Source: Pseudomonas sp. MWU13-2105
Lineage (GTDB): Bacteria > Pseudomonadota > Gammaproteobacteria > Pseudomonadales > Pseudomonadaceae
Assembly: GCF_023242315.1 (NCBI RefSeq)
Contig: NZ_JALLIY010000007.1
Coordinates: forward strand, 124,001 to 188,000
Direction: 5' to 3'
Length of the DNA stretch: 64,000 bases
Below the pieces are notes generated by a model. That model was not told where the DNA came from, did not search any database, and worked only from the letters and a program-made list of their open reading frames with translations. Position 1 is the first letter of the stretch. Every line of letters begins with the position of its first letter. Made by a program: the position numbers and the translations under genes. Shown in pieces: positions 1 through 8,188 of the stretch.

Positions 1-462
1 CACGCCGATCCGCCGGGCCTGGGGCATGATCTCGCGGATCAGGCGCAGTTGGCGCGACAGCGGCGGATCGCTCCAGAGCAGGCTCAAATTGGCCGGCGAG
101 CCGCTTCCCAGGCGCTGCATCGCCTGCAGGCGGCTGATGCGCAGGACCAGGGTCGCCGGTCCCTGTTTATCCTTCAGCCGCCAGTCGAGGCTGGGCGGGT
201 CCAGCAGGATCAACCGGGTGGCGGGGGGCAGGCGCCCGGGTTCGGGCATCTGCGCCAGGGGCACGAAGCGTATCTGATCGTTCGGACGCTGTTGCGCCAG
301 GGCGGCAGTAAAGGCGCGGACCCCGGGGCTGTCCTCGATGCCGGTCAACAGCACCTCGGCCGCGCGCGCCGGGTCGTTCGACAACAGCACGAGCAGGGCC
401 AGGCCCAGTCGCCTCAGGCGGTGGCTCCATGCCGATGTCGTCCTTGACCCCAGTCGCCTCAT
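1..462 (-). CDS. ABC-type substrate-binding protein, N-terminal part (cut by window edge)
   Basis: Reading the minus strand from the ATG at 462 gives an open frame of 154 codons that runs off the left edge, so only the N-terminus is seen. Residues about 18-36 form a hydrophobic signal-like segment ending in A-R-A-A. The rest resembles the ABC_sub_bind family of periplasmic binding proteins, especially the stretch SLLWSDPPLSRQLRLIREI followed by MPQARRIGV near residues 128-154. The start lies 2 bp after the stop of the upstream TonB receptor gene, so the two are co-transcribed and probably translationally coupled. A receptor plus periplasmic binding-protein pair suggests uptake or sensing of the same ligand, which cannot be named from sequence. 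The start is judged from the signal peptide and the tight spacing. Confidence 0.72.
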   Translation of the reverse strand, partial: MRRLGSRTTSAWSHRLRRLGLALLVLLSNDPARAAEVLLTGIEDSPGVRAFTAALAQQRPNDQIRFVPLAQMPEPGRLPPATRLILLDPPSLDWRLKDKQGPATLVLRISRLQAMQRLGSGSPANLSLLWSDPPLSRQLRLIREIMPQARRIGV

Positions 463-464
463 GC

Positions 465-2591
465 TCAGAACTCCAGTTCTGCGCTGAAGTAGACGGCACG
501 GCGCTGGTTGTAGTTGTTGTCGATCCAGGTGACGGGCTGGTCGTCAAGACGTTGCTGGAGCATCCCGGCCAGTTCCAGGCTGGCCCTGCGAAAGGCAATC
601 CGCTTGGCCAGGCGCAGGTCGACCCGCTCGAAGCGATACTGGTTGATGGCATCGTCGCCATAGTAGAAGACCGAACTCGACCAGCCGTCGCCCCAGTCGC
701 GCATCCAGCCGGCCGAGCCGCTGTTGCGGGCGGTGAACTGCTCGTCGACCGGGTTGCTGGCCTGGACATCGACATAGGCATAGGTCAGGCGCAGGCGGTC
801 GGCGCTGCCCAGGCGCCAGTCGAACTGGGCCTCGCTGCCGGTGAAGCGCGAGCTGTTGGCATTGCTGGCGATAAACTGATTGTTGCGCAACGGCGTGCTG
901 ATCATGTCGCTGATTTCGTCATAGAACAGCTTCACGTCCAGGCTCAGGCCGATCTCGGCGAAGAAACCGTTATAGCCCAATTCTCGCGAGCGCATCCGTT
1001 CCTTGTCCAGGTTTCCCGGGCCACGGGTCTGGACGAAATACTGGCCGCTGTTCTGGCCGTAGGTGGGTGAGCTCAGATTGGTGACCTTGTAACTCCAGTT
1101 GACGTTGTTCTCGAACATGTCCGGCGAGCGGATGGCTTCGGAGTAGACCGCGCGCAAGCCGTGCCGGGGATTGATCAGGTAGTTGAGCGCAAAGCGAGGG
1201 GTCAGGGAGGCGCCGGTCAGTTGCGCGTCTTCGTACATGGCGCCGCCCTGCACCAGCCAGTGTTCGTTGGCGCGCCATTCGAGCTGGCCGAACAAGCGCC
1301 AGGTGCTGTCGTCGATGCTGCCGTTGAAGTAGGTCTCGGAGTCGGCCTTGTCATAACGATAGTTCATGCCGCTGACCAGGCGCAGGCTGTCCGAGAGGCT
1401 CAGGGTGTCCTGCAGTTCAAGGTCGTAGCGGGTTTCGCGGGTGCTCTGGTCGATATTGCCGCAGACCGTCTGGCTGGCGCCCTGATTGAACCATTGGTCC
1501 AGAACCTGATTGGCCAGGGTCTGCTCCTGGACGCCACCCGGAGGGGGGCTGCCGACGGCATAACGGGTCATGTTACGGGCCAGGTTTTCGGCATAGTTGG
1601 GATTCAACTGCCACAACTGGGTCAGTTGCGGACTGAACGAGATCTTGGCATCGCAGGCTTGCCAGACCTGCTGGCGATCCCATTGCTGGGCCGAACCCTG
1701 GATATACAGGCTGTGCTGGGGATTGAGATCGAGGTTCCAGCGCAGCGAGTCGGCGTAGTCCTTGGCCAGCACGTCGGAGTTGTCACCGGCCGCGGTGATC
1801 CCGGGAAATACCGCCTTGTAGGTGTAGGGACGCTGGTTGGTGCCGTCCTTGACGTTCAATTGCCAGTCGATGCTCTGCTGTTCGTTGAGCATCTGGCTGA
1901 CCGAGAGATTGACTCGGGTAACACGCCGGCCGTCACGGTAGTCATTGCCCAGGTGGTCGCTCTGGAAGCCTTCGTCCTCCTCGCCGGACATCGACAGGCG
2001 CAGGTCGCCGCTTCCCCAGCCGCTGCCCTGGCTGGCGTACCAGTCATTGATGCCGCGTTCGCCACGGGTGATCTTCAGGGTCGAGCCGTGGGTACTGCCC
2101 GGTGACTTGGTGAGGATATTGACCACCGCCATCAGCGCATTGGCGCCGTAGCTGACGGTGTTGGGGCCGCGGAACACTTCGATGCGCTCGATATCCTCGA
2201 GGGCCACCGGGATATCGCTCCAGTCCACGGTCGCCAGGCCCGCGCGATAGACCGAGCGGCCATCGATCAGTACCTGCATGCGCCGGGCATTGCTGGCATC
2301 GGTGCCGTGATAGTTGATGCTGGCCTGGTTGCCGTTGGTGTAGCCGACCATCATGCCCGGCACCAGGCGCAGCAACTCGCTGATATCGCGGGCGCCGCTG
2401 GCCTTGATCAGTTCATTGTCGATCACCGTCATGCTACCAGGGACCGCGGCCGGCGATTGTTTCAGGCGGGTGGCGGTCAGCACCTCGGGCAGGGGCTGGT
2501 TTTCCATAAACAGGTCGTCAGCCAGCAACGGGCCGCTGAACATCAGGGCCAGGACAACGGAGGAGCGCGTGGTGGGAGGGCCAAAAGACAC
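465..2591 (-). CDS. TonB-dependent outer-membrane receptor
   Basis: Outer-membrane ligand-gated porin energised by TonB/ExbBD. After a signal segment (VVLALMFSGPLLA) comes a plug domain with typical phrases: PEVLTATRLKQSPAAVPGSM, ISELLRLVPGMMVG, RRMQVLIDGRSVYR, IERIEVFRGPNTVSYGANA and VNILTKSP. A long beta-barrel region follows and the protein ends in F, as expected for BAM-inserted barrels. The length of about 708 residues suits the family. Start choice: ATG codons at 2651 and 2624 lack a ribosome-binding site, whereas the GTG at 2591 has AAGG seven bases upstream, so GTG is preferred but not certain. It is first in an operon with a substrate-binding protein. The plug resembles the colicin/vitamin B12-siderophore receptor group, but the substrate is not identifiable. 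A REP pair lies upstream. Confidence 0.88.
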   Translation of the reverse strand: MSFGPPTTRSSVVLALMFSGPLLADDLFMENQPLPEVLTATRLKQSPAAVPGSMTVIDNELIKASGARDISELLRLVPGMMVGYTNGNQASINYHGTDASNARRMQVLIDGRSVYRAGLATVDWSDIPVALEDIERIEVFRGPNTVSYGANALMAVVNILTKSPGSTHGSTLKITRGERGINDWYASQGSGWGSGDLRLSMSGEEDEGFQSDHLGNDYRDGRRVTRVNLSVSQMLNEQQSIDWQLNVKDGTNQRPYTYKAVFPGITAAGDNSDVLAKDYADSLRWNLDLNPQHSLYIQGSAQQWDRQQVWQACDAKISFSPQLTQLWQLNPNYAENLARNMTRYAVGSPPPGGVQEQTLANQVLDQWFNQGASQTVCGNIDQSTRETRYDLELQDTLSLSDSLRLVSGMNYRYDKADSETYFNGSIDDSTWRLFGQLEWRANEHWLVQGGAMYEDAQLTGASLTPRFALNYLINPRHGLRAVYSEAIRSPDMFENNVNWSYKVTNLSSPTYGQNSGQYFVQTRGPGNLDKERMRSRELGYNGFFAEIGLSLDVKLFYDEISDMISTPLRNNQFIASNANSSRFTGSEAQFDWRLGSADRLRLTYAYVDVQASNPVDEQFTARNSGSAGWMRDWGDGWSSSVFYYGDDAINQYRFERVDLRLAKRIAFRRASLELAGMLQQRLDDQPVTWIDNNYNQRRAVYFSAELEF

Positions 2592-2719
2592 GGCACAGCC
2601 TTGAAAAAAATAATAGCCGTGCATGTTAACCGAGCTTGGCGGGTTTGCCATGGCGTATGGCCGTCATTGTATAGGCTGAATCGGTCAAGCTGCCGTAGCC
2701 GTGACCTCGTCGCAAACCC

Positions 2720-2803
2720 GTGGGAGCCCGGCTTGCCGGCGATGGCGTCCGTAAGGATGCTGCAAGGCTCAAAGGCCCCATCGCCGGCAAGCCGGGCTCC
2801 CAC
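2720..2803. repeat. REP pair in inverted orientation (REPIN)
   Basis: Two near-identical arms, 2720-2745 and 2778-2803, each with the core CCCGGCTTGCCGGCGATGG or its complement, face each other across a 32-base spacer. This is a Pseudomonas repetitive extragenic palindrome pair between the receptor gene and gpsA. Confidence 0.9.
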
Positions 2804-2893
2804 AAGGTTAGAGGATTTGTATTGGGGCTGGCTGCCGGTGGCGTGCTCCGTATAATGCAGCCATCGCCATTGGTAGGGATAGACGGGTTACAT

Positions 2894-3919
2894 ATGACTG
2901 AACAGTACCCAATCGCGGTTCTGGGTGGCGGAAGTTTCGGCACCGCCATCGCCAATCTGCTGGCCGAGAACGGTCACCGGGTGCGTCAATGGATGCGTGA
3001 TCCCGAGCAGGCCGAATCGATTCGCGTCAATCGCGAGAACCCGCGTTACCTCAAGGGCATCAAGGTGCATCCGGCGGTCGAGCCGGTCACCGACCTGGTC
3101 GCTACCCTCGACGACTGCGAACTGTTTTTTGTCGCCTTGCCCTCCAGCGCCTTGCGCAGTGTCCTGGCGCCCCATGCCGAGCGCCTGGTCGGCAAGCTGC
3201 TGGTGAGCCTGACCAAGGGCATCGAGGCGCACACCTTCAAGCTGATGAGCGAGATTCTCGAAGAGATCGCGCCACAAGCACGGATCGGTGTGTTGTCCGG
3301 GCCGAACCTGGCCCGCGAAGTGGCCGAACATGCCTTGACCGCCACGGTGGTCGCCAGTGAAGACGAGGAACTCTGCAGCCGCGTCCAGGCCGCGCTGCAC
3401 GGTCGGACCTTCCGCGTCTACGCCAGCGCCGACCGCTTTGGCGTCGAGCTGGGCGGGGCGTTGAAGAATGTCTACGCGATCATTGCCGGCATGGCGGTGG
3501 CGCTGGGCATGGGCGAGAACACCAAGAGCATGCTGATTACCCGGGCCCTGGCGGAAATGACCCGCTTTGCCGTCAGCCAGGGCGCCAACCCCATGACCTT
3601 CCTTGGCCTGGCCGGGGTCGGCGACCTGATCGTCACCTGTTCCTCACCGAAGAGCCGCAACTACCAGGTCGGCTTTGCCCTCGGCCAGGGGCTGAGCCTG
3701 GAAGAGGCGGTTACCCGCCTGGGCGAGGTCGCCGAGGGGGTCAATACGCTCAAGGTGCTCAAGGTCAAGGCGCAGGAAGTCGGGGTCTATATGCCCCTGG
3801 TGGCCGGATTGCATGCCATTCTGTTTGAAGGGCGGACCCTGAACCAGGTGATCGAGCTGCTGATGCGCGGCGAGCCGAAAACCGATGTCGATTTTATTTC
3901 CACCAGCGGTTTCAACTGA
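2894..3919 (+). CDS. gpsA: Glycerol-3-phosphate dehydrogenase [NAD(P)+]
   Basis: Cytoplasmic enzyme that reduces dihydroxyacetone phosphate to sn-glycerol 3-phosphate, the backbone for phospholipid synthesis. The 341-residue length is normal for GpsA. The N-terminal Rossmann fold shows LGGGSFGTA at residues 10-18. The catalytic-lysine region reads [14 protein letters not shown] in the middle, and the C-terminal helical domain contains [18 protein letters not shown], a GpsA signature. The reading frame is open back to 2720, but the extra codons lie in the REP, so the ATG at 2894 is the natural start ([16 protein letters not shown]). The next gene begins 24 bp downstream and sixA overlaps that one, so gpsA-DUF4389-sixA look like one transcript. 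Confidence 0.97.
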   Translation: MTEQYPIAVLGGGSFGTAIANLLAENGHRVRQWMRDPEQAESIRVNRENPRYLKGIKVHPAVEPVTDLVATLDDCELFFVALPSSALRSVLAPHAERLVGKLLVSLTKGIEAHTFKLMSEILEEIAPQARIGVLSGPNLAREVAEHALTATVVASEDEELCSRVQAALHGRTFRVYASADRFGVELGGALKNVYAIIAGMAVALGMGENTKSMLITRALAEMTRFAVSQGANPMTFLGLAGVGDLIVTCSSPKSRNYQVGFALGQGLSLEEAVTRLGEVAEGVNTLKVLKVKAQEVGVYMPLVAGLHAILFEGRTLNQVIELLMRGEPKTDVDFISTSGFN

Positions 3920-3943
3920 TATCCAGCGCCACGGGAGCAAGTC

Positions 3944-4279
3944 ATGAACGAGTCCAAGTACGAATCCATTGTGTTGCGCATTGTCTGGATGCTGGTGTTC
4001 CTGCTGGTCTGGCAGGTTGCCCAGTTCATCCTCGGCGGGGTAGTGCTGGTGCAGCTTGGTTATAGGTTGTTCTATGGCGCGCCGAGTGCCAACCTGATGA
4101 GCTTCGGCGACAGCCTGAGCCAGTTCCTCGCCCAGATCGGTCGCTTCGGCAGTTTCCATACCGAACAGAAACCCTGGCCATTCGCCGACTGGCCGACCCC
4201 CCGGGCTCCGGACGGCGAAGCGCCGCATGTGGTGCCGCCGGCGCCGCATCCGGCCCGTGACGAGGAGCCCAAGCTATGA
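3944..4279 (+). CDS. DUF4389 family membrane protein
   Basis: Short 111-residue protein with two hydrophobic helices at about residues 10-25 and 27-42 (LRIVWMLVFLLVWQVAQFIL and GGVVLVQLGYRLFYG), followed by a proline-rich hydrophilic tail. The arrangement and the phrase FGDSLSQFLAQIGRF fit the DUF4389 family, which has no assigned function. It lies 24 bp after gpsA and its stop overlaps the sixA start (ATGA), so it is translationally coupled to sixA. An inner-membrane location is inferred; the role is unknown. Confidence 0.85.
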   Translation: MNESKYESIVLRIVWMLVFLLVWQVAQFILGGVVLVQLGYRLFYGAPSANLMSFGDSLSQFLAQIGRFGSFHTEQKPWPFADWPTPRAPDGEAPHVVPPAPHPARDEEPKL

Positions 4280-4725
4280 AACTCTGGGTTCTGCGTCATG
4301 GCGAAGCCGAACCCCAGGCTCGCAGCGACGCCGAACGGGCGTTGACCGCCCATGGCCGCGAGCAGGTCCTGCGCAGTGCCGCACAATTGATCGGCCAGCC
4401 GTTGCAGGCGATTTACGCCAGCCCTTACCTGAGGGCGCAACAAACCGCGCAGCTGGTGCGCGAGGCGCTGGGTTTCGAGGCCGAGATCATCACCGTGCCC
4501 TGGCTGACCCCGGAGAGCAATCCGCGGGATGTCAGCCAGCGGCTCGACACTGGTGAGAACCTGTTGCTGGTCAGTCATCAGCCGCTGGTGGGCAATCTGC
4601 TCAGTCTGTTGCAGCACGGCCATGCGCACCAGCCCGAGCCGATGGGTACGGCCAGTCTCGCCGAGCTGGAAGGGGAGTTGCCGCTGGACGGGGCGATGAC
4701 GCTGTTGGGCGTCAGGCACCCCTGA
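4276..4725 (+). CDS. sixA: Phosphohistidine phosphatase SixA
   Basis: Small histidine phosphatase of the phosphoglycerate-mutase superfamily. In E. coli SixA removes phosphate from histidine residues of phosphotransfer proteins. Residues 7-9 are the RHG signature with catalytic His8; a second catalytic histidine is in LLVSHQPLVGNLLSLL near residue 98. The 149-residue length matches SixA, which lacks the long insertions of true mutases. Its ATG overlaps the stop of the DUF4389 gene. It converges on the pentapeptide gene with only three bases between the two stops and no obvious terminator there. The target phosphoprotein in this organism cannot be read from the context. Confidence 0.92.
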   Translation: MKLWVLRHGEAEPQARSDAERALTAHGREQVLRSAAQLIGQPLQAIYASPYLRAQQTAQLVREALGFEAEIITVPWLTPESNPRDVSQRLDTGENLLLVSHQPLVGNLLSLLQHGHAHQPEPMGTASLAELEGELPLDGAMTLLGVRHP

Positions 4726-4728
4726 GCT

Positions 4729-5556
4729 TCAGTGGCTCAACACCGCGCCGAGCAGATCGGTGCGGGTGTTTTTCAAGGTCGCGGCATTGACCCTGGCGCC
4801 CTTGAACAGGCAGGCCTCGAAGTGACCGGAGAGCACGGTGTTCCTCAGGTCGCAATGGCTGAAGTCGTTGTTTTTGAAGCCACTCGAGAGCAATGCGCCG
4901 TTGAGGTTGGCCGCCCTGAAGTCGGCCTCCTGGTACTGCCCGAAAAATCTCACTCCGCGTAAATCGCCGCCGCTCAGGTCGACACCGATCATATTGACGT
5001 TGGTCACCTGCAAGGTCCGTAGCGCCTGGCAGATCGACGCCTTGCTCCAGTACCTGAAGGCGCGGCGGGTTTCCTCGTCCTGGAACGGCAGGCACTCGAT
5101 GGCCTGCGGGTCCCGCGCGGCGATGTTCAGGGCGCAGCGCTTCAGGGCATTGGTCAGTTGCGGTGAGAGCGAGGGCGGCACCCGCAAGTCGAAGAGTTTC
5201 TTCTGCACATGCAGGGATACCCGGCCGCCACCGTCCAGGTGAACACCGTCCCAACTGTTCAGGATGCCGGTGAAGCGCGCGGCGGCGGCCACCATCAGTT
5301 CCAACAGGTCGGCCAACGGGTACTGGCGCAGGGATGGCGCACTGCCCAGGAACCCGCGCGCCTGGACCAGCGAGTCCTTCAAGCCCAGCAGGGTCAGGTC
5401 CCGTTCGATCTGCGAGAAATCCTCCGGCATCAGCTCGCGGACCGTGCCGCCGTGCAGTTCGCCCGGGCTGGGGGTTGAGAGAACGGGGACCTGGGAATTG
5501 ACCTGGGCATTACCCGAGGGCATGAAGCGACGAAGAAGACGGCCTATCGTTGCCAT
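4729..5556 (-). CDS. Pentapeptide-repeat protein with unrecognised N-terminal domain
   Basis: A 275-residue protein. Residues about 185-275 contain degenerate A(D/N)LXX-type repeats (GVDLSGGDLRGVRFFG, EADFRAANLNGALLSS, HCDLRNTVLSGHF), which form a right-handed quadrilateral beta helix in known members. The first 180 residues carry no motif I recognise: a short basic N-terminus rich in polar residues, then a mostly helical stretch including LLELMVAAAARFTGILNSWD. There is no signal peptide or membrane segment. The ATG at 5556 has AGAG upstream; the frame opens a few codons earlier only through TTG. It is a single gene convergent with sixA. Function unknown; an effector-like or target-mimic role is possible but unsupported. 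Confidence 0.8.
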   Translation of the reverse strand: MATIGRLLRRFMPSGNAQVNSQVPVLSTPSPGELHGGTVRELMPEDFSQIERDLTLLGLKDSLVQARGFLGSAPSLRQYPLADLLELMVAAAARFTGILNSWDGVHLDGGGRVSLHVQKKLFDLRVPPSLSPQLTNALKRCALNIAARDPQAIECLPFQDEETRRAFRYWSKASICQALRTLQVTNVNMIGVDLSGGDLRGVRFFGQYQEADFRAANLNGALLSSGFKNNDFSHCDLRNTVLSGHFEACLFKGARVNAATLKNTRTDLLGAVLSH

Positions 5557-5824
5557 GGAGATCTCTTGCAAGGGCTGGAAGGCGGAAATTCGACGCGATA
5601 TGCCCTTCGGCGACTATCAGATTCCGCCCGGCTTTCCTCGCGCGGGCGGCACTCTCCTGCGCTTGATGGGGTATTTTTCAGCTTGCGAGCTTCTGTTCTT
5701 CCGTGAAATAGTCGACCGAGCGTCTGCTTGGTTGGTCGGGCCTTGGCCGTGTGGTGCTTGAGGCGAGCACGGTTCGAGGGGATGGCCGCCGCAACGATGA
5801 ATAACCACAATAGGGGAATCAACA

Positions 5825-6268
5825 ATGGCTTTGTGGCGCACCGTACCGAATCTCGAACAACTCAATGCCTCGCAGAAAAATACCATCGGCGAATTGCTGG
5901 ATATTCGTTTCGAAGCCTTTGATGACGACTCGCTGACCGCCAGCATGGTCATCGATCATCGTACTCATCAACCCTACGGCCTGCTGCACGGCGGTGCCTC
6001 GGTGGTGCTGGCCGAAAGCGTCGGCTCCATGGCCAGTTACCTGTGCATCGACGCGAGCAAATTCTATTGCGTCGGCCTGGAAGTCAACGCCAACCACCTG
6101 CGCGGCCTGCGCAGCGGGCGGGTCACGGCGGTGGCCAAGGCCATCCATATCGGCCGTACCACCCATGTCTGGGACATCCGCCTGAGCAGCGACGAAGGCA
6201 AGGCCAGTTGCGTGTCGCGCCTGACCATGGCCGTGGTGCCGCTGGGGCAAGCAGCGCCGGCGAACTGA
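5825..6268 (+). CDS. Hotdog-fold acyl-CoA thioesterase, YdiI/PaaI-like
   Basis: A 147-residue single hotdog domain. The motif PYGLLHGGASVVLAESVGS at about residues 50-68 holds the conserved His and the catalytic Glu used by the EntH/YdiI/PaaI group to hydrolyse aryl- or acyl-CoA thioesters. The C-terminal strands (GRVTAVAKAIHIGRTTHVWD) also match the family. A good ribosome-binding site (AGGGGAA) lies 7 bases before the ATG. It is followed about 110 bp downstream by two overlapping alpha/beta hydrolase genes, possibly in one transcript. The substrate is not predictable; a 1,4-dihydroxy-2-naphthoyl-CoA role seems unlikely in a ubiquinone-using pseudomonad. Confidence 0.9.
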   Translation: MALWRTVPNLEQLNASQKNTIGELLDIRFEAFDDDSLTASMVIDHRTHQPYGLLHGGASVVLAESVGSMASYLCIDASKFYCVGLEVNANHLRGLRSGRVTAVAKAIHIGRTTHVWDIRLSSDEGKASCVSRLTMAVVPLGQAAPAN

Positions 6269-6379
6269 GTCGGAGCATAGCCATGGCCGGACTGTCATCA
6301 TTCCTGGCAGTTACGGTCATTGCTGTCGGGCCCGCGCGTGCCGACAATGGACACCTGTCTTTTTCGAGATGCTCCCGGT

Positions 6380-7189
6380 ATGTCGCAGCCCGTGTTCTTC
6401 GCCCACGCCAACGGTTTTCCCTCGGGCACCTACGGCAAATTGTTCGCCGCGCTGGCGCCGGAGTATCAGGTGGCGCATCTGCAACAGCATGCCCACGACC
6501 CGCGTTTCCCGGCGGACGATAACTGGCACAACCTGGTCGACGAACTGATCCACCACCTGGAACAACAGCCCGAACCGGTCTGGGGCGTCGGCCATTCCCT
6601 CGGCGGTGTCCTGCACCTGCATGCGGCCCTGCGTTGTCCGCAGCTCTACAAGGGCGTGGTGATGCTCGACTCGCCGGTGCTGACCCGCGCCGACCAGTGG
6701 GTGATCCGCGCGGCCAAACACCTGGGCTTTATTGATCGCCTGACGCCGGCCGGTCGGACCCTGGGGCGCCGGGAGGAATTTGCCGATCTCGAATCCGCGC
6801 GCCGCTACTTTGCCGGCAAGACCCTGTTTCGCGGTTTCGATCCGGAGTGTTTCGATGCCTATCTGCAACACGGTCTGCGCCAGGACGGTGACCGCCTGCG
6901 CCTGAGTTTCGATCCGGCCACGGAAATCAGCATCTATCGTGGCGTCCCGCATACCAGCCCGGGCTTGGCCCGGCATTTGAAGGTGCCGCTGGCGGTGGTC
7001 CGCGGCCAGCAGAGTCGTGTGGTCATGCCCCATCACACCCGCAGTGTCGGTCGCCTGCCCCATGGCGAGTCCCTGAGCATGCCCGGCGGCCATATGTTTC
7101 CCCTGGAGCGTCCGCAGGACACCGCGCGCTTGCTCAAGGATATTTTCGCCCGCTGGGAACGCCAGGCCGGGCAGGGACGTTGCGCATGA
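6380..7189 (+). CDS. Alpha/beta hydrolase (first of an overlapping pair)
   Basis: A 269-residue cytoplasmic alpha/beta-hydrolase-fold protein. It begins MSQPVFFAHANGFPSGTY, where HANGFP resembles the oxyanion-hole HG motif. The nucleophile elbow GVGHSLGG puts the serine at residue 73, and PGGHMFPLERP near the C-terminus supplies the histidine. The frame stays open upstream to 6320, with an ATG at 6347, but the family-like beginning and the preceding GAG favour 6380. The stop overlaps the start of the next hydrolase gene (ATGA), so the two are translationally coupled. The pair may act on related esters; substrates are unknown. Confidence 0.88.
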   Translation: MSQPVFFAHANGFPSGTYGKLFAALAPEYQVAHLQQHAHDPRFPADDNWHNLVDELIHHLEQQPEPVWGVGHSLGGVLHLHAALRCPQLYKGVVMLDSPVLTRADQWVIRAAKHLGFIDRLTPAGRTLGRREEFADLESARRYFAGKTLFRGFDPECFDAYLQHGLRQDGDRLRLSFDPATEISIYRGVPHTSPGLARHLKVPLAVVRGQQSRVVMPHHTRSVGRLPHGESLSMPGGHMFPLERPQDTARLLKDIFARWERQAGQGRCA

Positions 7190-8040
7190 GCCATGCCGTT
7201 GAAGAGGTGCGCCTGAGCTTGCCGCATATCGAGTTGGCGGCCCATCTGTTCGGCCCCGAGGACGGGCAGCCGGTGATTGCGTTGCACGGCTGGCTGGACA
7301 ACGCCAACAGTTTCGCGCGCCTGGCGCCGAAGCTCCACGGCCTGCGCATCGTCGCCCTGGACATGGCCGGGCACGGGCATTCCGGGCATCGACCGGTGGG
7401 CGCGGGGTATGCCCTGTGGGACTACGTCTACGACGTCTTGCAGGTCGCCAAGCAGTTGGGCTGGAAGCGCTTCAGCCTGTTGGGGCATTCGCTGGGCGCG
7501 ATTGTCTCCATCGTGCTGGCCGGTGCCCTGCCGGAGCGGGTGACGCGCCTGGCCCTGATCGACGGTGTGATTCCACCCACCGGCAGTGGTGAAAACGCCG
7601 CCGAGCGCCTGGGCATGGCCTTGCAGGCGCAGCTTGAGTTGCAGGACAAGCGCAAGTCGGTGCACGCGACCCTCGACCGGGCCATCGAGGCGCGCATGAA
7701 AGGCCTGGTGGCGGTCAGCCGCGAAGCCGCCGAACTGCTGGCGCAGCGCGGCCTGATGCCGGTGCCGGGTGGCTACACCTGGCGCAGCGACAACCGCCTG
7801 ACCCTACCGTCGCCGTTGCGCCTGACCGAGGAGCAAGCCATGGCCTTTATCCGGCGGGTCGCCTGCCCGGCCCAACTGGTGGTGGCCGAGCAAGGCATCC
7901 TGGCCCAGCACAAGGACCTGCTCGATCGTCTACCCTTCAGTCTGGAACGCCTGCCGGGTGGGCACCATCTGCACCTGAACGACGAGGCCGGCGCGATCCT
8001 TGTTGCAGACTGTTTCAATCGCTTTTTCTCCATGCCTTGA
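7186..8040 (+). CDS. Alpha/beta hydrolase (second of an overlapping pair)
   Basis: A 284-residue alpha/beta hydrolase. ALHGWLDNANSF at residues 32-43 is the HG oxyanion region, LDMAGHGHSGHRP follows the third strand, and LLGHSLGAIVS carries nucleophile Ser102. LPGGHHLHLND near the end provides the catalytic His. This layout is close to the MhpC/YbfF-type esterases and hydrolases. The ATG at 7186 overlaps the TGA of the upstream hydrolase; a TTG two codons earlier is less likely. Sequence divergence between the two neighbours argues against a recent tandem duplication. Substrate unknown. Confidence 0.9.
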   Translation: MSHAVEEVRLSLPHIELAAHLFGPEDGQPVIALHGWLDNANSFARLAPKLHGLRIVALDMAGHGHSGHRPVGAGYALWDYVYDVLQVAKQLGWKRFSLLGHSLGAIVSIVLAGALPERVTRLALIDGVIPPTGSGENAAERLGMALQAQLELQDKRKSVHATLDRAIEARMKGLVAVSREAAELLAQRGLMPVPGGYTWRSDNRLTLPSPLRLTEEQAMAFIRRVACPAQLVVAEQGILAQHKDLLDRLPFSLERLPGGHHLHLNDEAGAILVADCFNRFFSMP

Positions 8041-8089
8041 CTTGTTGTCTGCAACTGTCGAGGCTGGGCGGGTTGAAAGGGAGACAACC

Positions 8090-8188
8090 ATGCCAGACCT
8101 CGACCTCCACACGACCTTGAGTCGTCCTGTTCCGGCACGCCCTGTTCCGGTTATCGCGCTTACCGTTCAGGCCCTGTCTATCCGATGA
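8090..8188 (+). CDS. Possible 32-codon leader ORF upstream of the DUF4892 gene
   Basis: ATG at 8090 is preceded by AAGGGAG seven bases upstream, a better ribosome-binding site than that of the following gene. The frame (MPDLDLHTTLSRPVPARPVP...) ends in a TGA that overlaps the start of the DUF4892 gene. It could be a coupling peptide, or the ribosome-binding site could be coincidental. The protein has no recognisable features and contains a PVPARPVP repeat, so support is weak. Confidence 0.3.
   Translation: MPDLDLHTTLSRPVPARPVPVIALTVQALSIR

Noticed and set aside
5725..5770. GACCGAGCGTCTGCTTGGTTGGTC before the hotdog gene as a regulatory stem
   Set aside because: Imperfect pairing and no conserved motif; a chance repeat is likely.
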